Made by a program: the position numbers and the translations under genes. 64,000 nucleotides of DNA from the NCBI GenBank assembly GCA_027924585.1, contig BSBM01000809.1, forward strand, positions 7,349,001 to 7,413,000. The letters are read 5' to 3'. Within the stretch, counting starts at the first letter, position 1. Every line of letters starts with the position of its first letter. The notes beneath the pieces were generated by a model. The model saw only the letters and a list, made by a program, of their open reading frames with translations. It did no database searches and was not told where the DNA came from. This document shows, piece after piece, positions 55,261 through 64,000 of the stretch. This stretch comes from Larix kaempferi (Eukaryota > Streptophyta > Pinopsida > Pinales > Pinaceae).

Positions 55261-58200
55261 TGGCTATCTAAACTAAGGTCTTACAAGTCAGTTCTCATGG
55301 TCGATATTAATGAGCTTGTCATCATCCTTTACCAATTCTAGAAGGGGGCTTATCATACTTAGGGTTCCAACTATGGTATTCTTGTAAATTTTGAGAAAGG
55401 TCAATAAAAGTTTTATCACGAGAAGATGTCTTCTAGTCAATCTCTTTTTTATAACAATAATCCTGGTAATAATAAGGTTTTTGTTCTTTTTTTAAGTGAT
55501 TACTATGTGCACAATAAGTTTTTATGTTTTTTTAAGTGAATACTATATATGTAATAAGTTTTAATGTTTTTCTTAAGAAAATTCTATGTACATGTGATAG
55601 AGTAATAAATGTTGCATAAATGCTATAGATATTAATGGATTTGAAGTAACACAATAATAAATCTAGGTGTGGTATAGAAATTGTTCGATTTGAATGCTTG
55701 CATGATGCTTGGGTGGAATAGACACTGTTAGATTTGAATGCCAATTCGTTGGAATTGAATGCTTTAAGTAATAAATGATGCAAGGTTAGCAAGGCTAGTG
55801 AATTCACTTCCCATCAAATGAATCCTAAATGAAATAAATTGATATGTTTATTATTCTCTTATAAGGAAAGAATATAGAGATGCGGAAAAAGATATGAGAT
55901 TATGTTACTGGGTGTGAATGTACAATCAAGAAAATATTGGCGTGCTTAGCTACAAAAGTATGCATTCACCAAGAATAGCATTTCCATTTTCTAATGTGCA
56001 ATAAGAAAGTTAACATAACAAAATAACATAAACATAAAATAACATAAACATAATCATTAAGCCTTAATTTACACTAGAAGACGTTGGAAAAATAATATCT
56101 AGCATATACCTAAGTCCACAATACCATAGCCATAGTCTTGTCGCCATTCTCATGCTCCATTTGATTATCATATTCTTCAACTCCTACAAGTTATGTCCCT
56201 CACATTAATTACACGTCTCAAAAGACAAAGATATCATTTTGTAACATAACTTGTAGAAAAATAACATACATGACTTCCATCTTACATAAAGTGCTAGAAG
56301 TGTGTGTGCTACCGACAACCTAAAAGAGAACAACGTTGAGTATACTAGCATATGCCTTACTACAAAATAATAATTAGATTTAAATTCATACATTGGAAGT
56401 GCCATCAATGAATCCTAGGATATTACTTCTGGGAAGAGCCTCACAACCATCTAAATCTTCCTTCTGAACAACACTTCTCTCAACCGTATTCGAGTTTCTA
56501 CTATCTCTCAGTAAGCCATTAATATGACCATACTCATGTTCAACTGACAACTCTCCTCTTTGCATTAAAAACCACCATTTACTGACATATTTCTACACTT
56601 TAAACCTCGTGACGAATCTATCCATTGTTATAAATATTTTTTTCCCAAATCAATAGATATTAACCACAAGGGAACTCACAATTAGAAAAACATTCAACCC
56701 CCCATTCTTAATTGGCAGAGTACTTCACTGAAAATGTGAGCAGAGAAGTGTGATTCGTTGGGTTTACATCACTGAAAAATGCAATTTTAGAAATAAAATC
56801 TATGAAAAAGTGCGAGTTGTTGGGTTTACATCATTGAAAATTCAAGTTTTACTAAAAACATTAGCAATTAAGGAATCTTAATTAAGAAAATTCTCAATTG
56901 TATGTATACCACTTTGAAATTCATATAAAATCCTTTCAGCCATCTAGGAAAAATTTGAAAATGAAACAATTCACAAACTTTGCGAAGGTTATTTTGTTAC
57001 TATTTCTCCCTTTTCTTCAACATCTTAGCATGGCACTTTTGAATATAATGGATTAAATTTTTTCATGAATGCTTTGACTTTAAATCCTCCCTCCCATCTG
57101 GATTTTGACTCAACTAGTATTAAATTGTCATTTTTCTCACAACCTATTGGGCATCCAATGTGAGTAATATGTTTAATCATTTCGATTCGACCATTATTTG
57201 ACTAATGTGTTTAATCATTAGTTGCAACATTTGTGTTTAATCTGTCACTTCATGTGAGACATTTTAAATTACCCAAGGTTAAAATGCACTCTCAAATTCA
57301 AGACAAGTGGTGGAGATGGAGGTTTGTGGTATCGAGCTCTTTAGGACTCACTCCAGCCCTTCACATCGAGGTTCCTTTTCACCTCATGGCATATCACAAC
57401 TTTTAATTGTTTGCAGCAGAGATGGGCCATTACACTAGATGTAAGACTAATTTAGGCATGACTATAGGAATTATTCTAGTGCATCGCTGGAATTTTTGCT
57501 TGATGAGTATGGGAATATCTTATGTTGTTGAAATTCTCCTATATCTATTTCATGTTTCTTGTATAATATTTTATGTTGGATTAATCATTATATAGAAGGG
57601 AAAGTACTAAAATCAAATCAATAAATCATTGAACTAGAACATTGAAATAGAAGGGCAAGCACTAAAATTTATAACAAATGTCCATATTATCATAAAAACT
57701 AATGACACATTGTTTGATATGGAAATGGTAGATTCTAATAGATCAAAATGGTGCTTGTGGTTTGACTCCTAGAGTTTTGTGCAAATCGACTAGTCCAATC
57801 TTAGAAGTGTTGCATTCATCATTCAAAATATTTCCACTCTCTAGTTCAAAAATGCAGAGCAAAGATTCAATATCAAAAGCAATAGTTCCCATCTAAAGTC
57901 CATTTTCAAAACGAGAAATACTAATAAGGATGGATAAGATGTACGAAAATTATCATGCAGTGAACTAAGACATAATAAGAAAGTGGTTCCCCGATCCAAG
58001 GGTAATAACTCTAAGATGAAATATATGAAGCTATATTGTTTTACTAAAATGGACTAAATTTAAGTGTATTATTAGATCAAAATAGAGATTAATAGCACTT
58101 TAAAACAGTCATCCACATGGAAAACACTAAATTCCATGTTTAAATGTGGAAGCGACTAAGCAACGATGAACAAGTGCAATACATGTTGAGACAACCAACT

Positions 58201-61200
58201 CTATGCTAATCAAGTGAATCTCCGGAGCCAAATTCCGAGATGAAAATCAAGTGAATCTCTAGAGCCAAATTCGTACTTTTTATTTTTCTATGAAATGATT
58301 TGAAACAAGTACAAGCTAAAGTTACCGCCCTTAAATAATAAGGGAAATTGCAGAAAAAAATTAAGTAATAATTGTGTAACGAAATGGCAACTTCAGCAGA
58401 AGATAGTAATGAAAACTTGAAAAAAGCACGGCTATATGAATAAGATTCTAACATGGGTGTCTAAAAATGTGATTATCATATTCCTTTCGTTATGGTATTC
58501 TTAAGATAAATCGCGCAGGACAAAGGGGAGAATGTGGTATTCCCACCATAAAATAACATAATAGAAATAGTCACTAGCCCTATACCCTGAGATAAATGGT
58601 ATATTTTTCAAGACTATTTGTATGTCTAAGTCTGCATCCCATTGTAGGTTAGTTAATTTAACATGTACAACACTTTGAATTAAGATTAGAATGCATGCAA
58701 TTAGTCACTGTAAGCAATCTTTAGTAACTACAAAGGACAAGCTATCTTAATTTTATGAGATGTATTGCTAATGGCTATTTTTCAGCCAACTAGATACCAT
58801 TTTTCTACACTTGGTGTCTTTTAATAATATATGGACATGTAAAGGCATCTAAGGATCATGTAATTTTGAAGTTCGAAATGAATACACTCACTCTTTGTGA
58901 AGCAGTTCTCTTTAATTCTATTAAACTGATTTACTTTCATAATCAAAGAATTCTATGTTTGTTGGTTTTGTTCCACAAAGGATTTGAAGTATTCCATTAT
59001 GGGACCAAGCAACAATATAGAACACAAAGGGTATATCATAACCAAAGTACACACAAACCACATCTTCCCTGTGATTTCAAAACTCAACCCAACACAACAT
59101 TCCTAACTACAATTATGAAAAAAATGTTGAAACTGTTTTAGTAAAATGGATGTCAAAAGCAATTAATTGTGTTCTTGATTCATGTACAAGTGGAATTTCC
59201 AAACTGTTAGATTACCACTTTCTATATTTTTCAATGATGAGCTGGTATATTGCACCAACATCACCATTGTTAAGCATGCTTGAAAAATTGTATGATCATA
59301 ATGATGGTGCATCCAAAAGAAGAGTACATTATTGGTATAATTATCAACTACCTTTTCCCAAAATAGGAAACTACTTAGGTGGGACAAGCATAAAATACAT
59401 GATAATTCTTTGATTTTGGGTGTTGGGAGCAATATCAATACCTTTCCATGTCTAGTAAATCTAAAAGTGTGCCTTGAACTTTAAAGAATAACAACAAATG
59501 TAACAAAACCTCAATTTCCATTTATACACTCATGAAACCTATTGTACAAAGAATAAGCAACCTTGGATAGAACACTAGTTGCTTGAACATGTAGGGTTTA
59601 CTAAATTGTTTTATACTTCAACCAAATAATGAAAGACAACAAGGTTCGTACATGACTTTGCCAAGAATTCCCGTCACAACAACAAAATCACAACGTCAGA
59701 TTATTCTACAAACATTGTACATAATGATAATGAAACAATCATCACATGCTCAAAATTGAAAATGGATAATGAAATTGCTACTTGTCTAACCAATAAAAAA
59801 AACATCACTAGTGTAATTGCTAAATAAAATCAGAGACCCATTCAAGCAGTAATAATGCTTATAAAAAATGCATAGATACTCACATTTGAAGACATGAGAT
59901 ATAATTAATTACAACAAATATAAAAAATTATCAAAATAATGTTTGTGGGTGAGGAAAATAACTCAATGAGACTAAATTACCTCAACAAGTAATAAGAAGA
60001 ATATAACCTAAAAGAGGCTCAAGAGAAGCATTGGCTACGATATACAAAATATATAAAATACACAAAATATGAAAACAGGTTCAAGAGAAGTCCCTACTAA
60101 GAAAACTTTCGCCCAACACACTTAAAAAAAGAACAGAAATATGTAGTGTAGCTACAACCAAACATTTAGAGACAATCCCTCTCATAATGTGTGTGTAGAG
60201 ATGCCCAAACAAATACACAACTTTTGGGACAAAATTATAACCAAATTCCCACAGCAGAATGTGTTGTGGAGAGGCTCAAACATATACACAACTTTTGCGA
60301 GAATCCTTCATAGAATTGAAGCCTTTAAGAAATAACAGTCGTAGAAACACTCCTCACATGAGCTAATCCCAGAGAATGGGACCAATGTCAAGTAGCTCGC
60401 AGCCCTATTTGTATCATGTACGTAAAAATACAGGTCACATGTTGATTGATCTAGGTCAAGAGACAGTATATGGTGGGCATGAAGTATAGTTATCATAAAT
60501 GGACTAGTCATGGAACCAGTCAAGCCAAAAAATATGAACTGGACCAAAACTGGAAAAAAAGGGGAAAAATATGGGACAAAAAAATGGTGGACCAAAAACT
60601 ACATAAAATATTCAAATCAATTTTGGAAAAAAAAATACAGTCATGTGCATCCATATGAATCCAAACCATTAGACACAAATATGCAAAGTTTCTCACGTAT
60701 ATAACAAGGGTGCATATAACTAAAACAACATCAAATCCAATCCATATCTAACCAAAAATACATAAACAAAGAGGCTCTAAATAACCCCTAGAGTCCATAA
60801 AACTTCATGCTACAACAAATAAGTACATATCATCAAAATCAATGCCTATATAGGGATCATATTTATCAATAACACCCTCTTCCCCCCTCTTCTAGGATCT
60901 GGTCCTTTCCTCTACATCAAATATTGAAGTTGATCCTCCAAGGATATGTCAACACCTTACAATTTTAATGTAACTTCCTAATCCAAGCATTAAAATAAGG
61001 TAAACAAGTCATTTTTTATTAAGGTCATGACAAAGGAGTTCAATACTCAGCACCACCAACATCAAGGAATATAGAGGGGTTGATTTTCTTGATTAATGCA
61101 ATTCCCATACCATCATACATGATAGAATGTAGTGGAAACATTGCAATTATGAAATCCTAGAAACTGTTAAGTCTGTTGATTTTTTAAAGGGATCTAGGAT

Positions 61201-62453
61201 AACATATGGGCCAGTAGCCCAAGGATCAAGGAGTCTTTTCTACTATTCAACATTCCAAAACAAAAATTTCTCTGAAGTTGAGCATAGAGTTCGATCTTTG
61301 CTATTGGAAAGAATAAAACCCTAGGGGGAGATAATTACCTAAGTTAACCCAAAACCTTCCAATTTTTCATGATAAAACTGTTTGGGGGGATGACCAAACT
61401 CCTACAAGCCTAGATCACCTCAAGCCGATGATTAGAGTCATGATCCTTTACATGATAAATAATCAAAGGGATGGAGATTTCCTCCTTTCCTTGGTTAATA
61501 AAAACACCTTTATTTGTGAGAAGAAATTATTTGTTATTTAAATAAGAACAAACACACATCCTTAAAATTAAGAAGCATCATAGTAATTGAGCAAAATAAA
61601 ACTCAAGGAAAAGAAAAAAATAAAATTACTGTAGTGGATGATAAAAAAAAATATTCCTTAAAATTCAAAGAAAAACAAACGGTGGAAGCATTGAAGGTCA
61701 ATTGAATATTAGTACCTTTAAATTTATTTGCAATTTAATCCTTTGACATTGTTTCTTTACTTTTCTTATCAAGCTTATTTTTTGTATCAAAACACTACTA
61801 CTTCCAATCAAAACATACAATTTATCAAGATAAAAGAAAACCAGTCTTGCTCTAGTTCCCATCATCTCTCCCTGAAAGCTGTTTCCAAGGAAATCTCTTC
61901 ATGTATTTCCCATAAAAATTGTGAGAAAACATGAGTTAGAGTTTCCATCAAGCAATCTTTATACATTACTTATGTATCAGGAGATAGTGATCTTAATGAA
62001 GAGTTTTGGCAGTGTTGTGTGACTGATTAAGTGGGCTAGTAGAGCCATTAACATGCACCATTGTAAAGTAGACTGAAATTTGGAATCAACAAAAAATCAT
62101 TGCAAATTGCTACCTGGGTTGTAAAATCTAGCTAATGCAAAACACCTTCAGTTTTCAAGTGCCAATCCCACAGGATGAATTAAATAACATTACTAGTCTC
62201 CTTGCTAATTTGTTGAGGAAAAATGGCAGCTCTGATTTTTAAATAGGGGCCCCTATAATTTTATTTTGATGTCCCTTATAATGAAGTGATTTAATAACCT
62301 TCAACTGTCAATAGGTGTATAAGAATTATTCAATAATCCCTATGACAACTAAAGTGTTGTCATTTTTTTTGGTGGTGGTGTTCCTCTCACATATGATTGA
62401 ATGTTCCTGAACATATTTGTTTTCAAACATTCAACGACTATTGGCTCTATTTA
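55261..62453. other. AT-rich region without recognised features
   Basis: Over 7 kb with no supported gene. Open frames stay below about 95 codons and show no domain. Small local repeats exist: a phrase of about 30 bp with ATACACAACTTTTG is duplicated at about 60215 and 60280. A C/T-rich run at 60870-60895 could be a minus-strand polypurine tract, but no LTR could be placed beside it. Probably old decayed repeats. Confidence 0.5.
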
Positions 62454-63960
62454 TGTTCTTTAAGTTCACTTGATAGACCTAGGTTCTGTGCAGTTCAAGG
62501 AACTAACAAAACCCATTTTCACTGGCCCTTTCGGAAATAGTCTGTGAGCAGACTGAGGTCTCACCCGAGGCGAAGTTAATGGGGAGGTTGTGGAATCAAG
62601 TTTCCACAAACAGGTGATGCACGCTTCAATGGAATGGGAGACTGCGCGAAGTTCACCTTCTTTGCGGTTAACACTTATATAATAGTGCATCCAAGGACTG
62701 TGCGGCTCAGAATGACTCTTCGACAATGGGACAACGCAACTGAAACTGTGCTCCCTCTTCGGTACTTAACCAACTTCAATAGATTTTACCTAGTGTAATT
62801 TATGCATTCAACAACATACTAGACTACGAGCCTCACAAATTTATACAATGTGACAAACTACAGTGTAACTATGCACTTCTGGTGTTGCAATCAGGGAATC
62901 GCACTCTACAGACTTCGCTAGCTAAGTGTTTACCCGATTAACTTATGCATTCATCTGACTTCAAAATACTTGTTCATTCAACATTAATTCACTTATGTCG
63001 ATACTTAACATATTATTCCCATCCTTATCCTTATCGCGAACACATATAAAAGCAAGAACACATGAACTCATAAACAAGATCTTAACCATTCAACATAAGC
63101 AAATACACAGATGCAAAACATAATCAATCACATAACACAGAATTTAATGTGGTTCACCCCCATGATGGAAGCTATGTACATAGGAACTGTTTTTATATTA
63201 TCTATGGGAAGGGTACAACGGTTCTAGTCTATGCACTTAGCTGCAGACTCTCTTCTCTCTCAGTAAGTCTCTGCGCACGCAGCTGTAGAGCTTTTTACAA
63301 TCTTCTCTCAACAGAGATTACTCTTCAACAATAATCAACTATTCACTATTAAAGATTAACCCTTTCCCTTAGAAAATATGCCCTTTTATAGGTCGTTCCC
63401 TTAGGTCACGTTTATTACAATGCATAGGACAAAAACACTAAGGTTTCTCAAAACTGGTGTGGCTTCCCACCACCCTGACTATCACAATCGATAGCTTTCT
63501 TCACTCGCTTCAGGCCGAATTTTAGGGCCACTCATGGCTCACATGCTCCACTGATAGCCGCAGTCATCACAAAAACGGTTACAACCCCATCGTGGCCTGT
63601 CACTTTCCACCCCTTTGGCCTGCCTGTCCCCATCAACTTAGTAGCTTAGCCTCTAACGGTTTTCCGCCACTCTCTTTGATAGGTCACTTTCATTTGCCTT
63701 TACGCCGCTCCTTATCCACTATCGGGAATCCTGGAGTCGCTTTACTCAAAATAGGTCGCTTCCACAGCTCCACCTTCCCTTATACTCTTTACCCAAAATA
63801 GTTGCTGCGTTGGCAATGCGCATCAACATTTCGCATCTATGACTACGCAATCCATACTGCGCACTCTCCAAAACTGTGCCATCTGACTTGGCAGTCTGAA
63901 CTGTGCACTTTCCAAAATTGTACTTCTTCGAAAGTGTGCCAACTTGGGCCATGCCCACCA
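62454..63960 (-). mobile_element. 3' LTR of element H, a minus-strand relative of B
   Basis: Read on the minus strand it begins TGGTGGGCATGGCCC after the purine context GTGTTATGGGCC and ends near 62454. Its last 160 bp follow the B LTR end step by step: CTTCG..GGGTGAGACCTC, GAGGGCCAGTG-like GGGCCAGTG, and CCTAGGTCTATC against CCTAGGTCTGTC. Length about 1507 bp versus 1521 bp. Much more diverged than the two B LTRs are from each other, so it is a different, related element. The flank may be ATTTA. Confidence 0.7.
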
Positions 63961-63972
63961 GGCCCATAACAC

Positions 63973-64000
63973 TTACTTGTGGATCATACCCGATCCAGCT
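63973..64000 (-). CDS. C terminus of the element H accessory gene, cut by the window edge
   Basis: The minus strand reads AGSGMIHK then TAA (63973-63975), against SGSRTSHK then TAA at the end of the B accessory gene, with the same distance to the polypurine tract. It is too short to judge whether the gene is intact. Confidence 0.55.

Noticed and set aside
53086-55271. Small ORFs in the satellite monomers
   Set aside because: They recur with the monomer period on both strands and change frame between copies; shadows of the repeat.
60850-60960. Possible polypurine tract and 3' end of a minus-strand element
   Set aside because: C/T-rich run present but no LTR pair, primer site or coding region nearby.

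Overview
The window is plant nuclear DNA made almost entirely of transposable elements. The evidence is nested Ty3/Gypsy and Copia LTR retrotransposons, initiator-Met tRNA primer sites, a tRNA-derived SINE and long AT-rich spacers. The low gene content and old layered insertions suggest a large-genome seed plant, perhaps a conifer, but that is an inference from style and no species marker was seen. I found no convincing host gene, rRNA, tRNA or CRISPR array.

Layout. 1-2.4 kb: unassigned DNA, then three copies of a 269-bp tandem repeat. 2.5-4.8 kb: minus-strand LTR element 'I' (LTR, tRNA-Asp-like primer site, orphan ORF). 6.0-23.4 kb: Gypsy-like element 'A', whose gag runs straight into its 3' LTR because of an internal deletion. 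Element 'B' (8510-21753) sits inside A. It is a 13.2-kb Gypsy element with 1521-bp LTRs and a CCACC target duplication, one continuous but stop-riddled gag-pol frame, and an extra 3' gene with its own TATA-like box, a candidate intron and a coiled coil. 23.4-32.4 kb: AT-rich relics of a gag-only LTR family.

32.4-55.3 kb: a second nest. A ~359-bp satellite surrounds a minus-strand Gypsy element 'D'. D was interrupted by an almost intact Copia element 'G' (37720-43932, + strand) and a short non-autonomous Copia-like element 'F' (45924-49682, - strand). D's 5' LTR carries a SINE, and the SINE carries a solo LTR. A second LTR copy at 33.1-36.0 kb carries a 1.1-kb inverted-repeat transposon 'E'. 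55.3-62.4 kb: nothing recognisable. 62.45-64.0 kb: the 3' LTR and last codons of a minus-strand relative of B ('H'), cut by the window edge.

How it works together: the genes are retrotransposon replication genes (Gag, protease, reverse transcriptase/RNase H, integrase), and most are dead. G is closest to intact, with one extra A in a homopolymer separating the two parts of its polyprotein. B's damage is almost entirely TAG/TAA stops that single C-to-T changes of CAG/CAA would produce, as expected of methylated, silenced DNA. Nesting gives relative ages: A before B; D before F, G and the SINE; the SINE before its solo LTR. All similarity statements are by-eye comparisons within the window, not database results.
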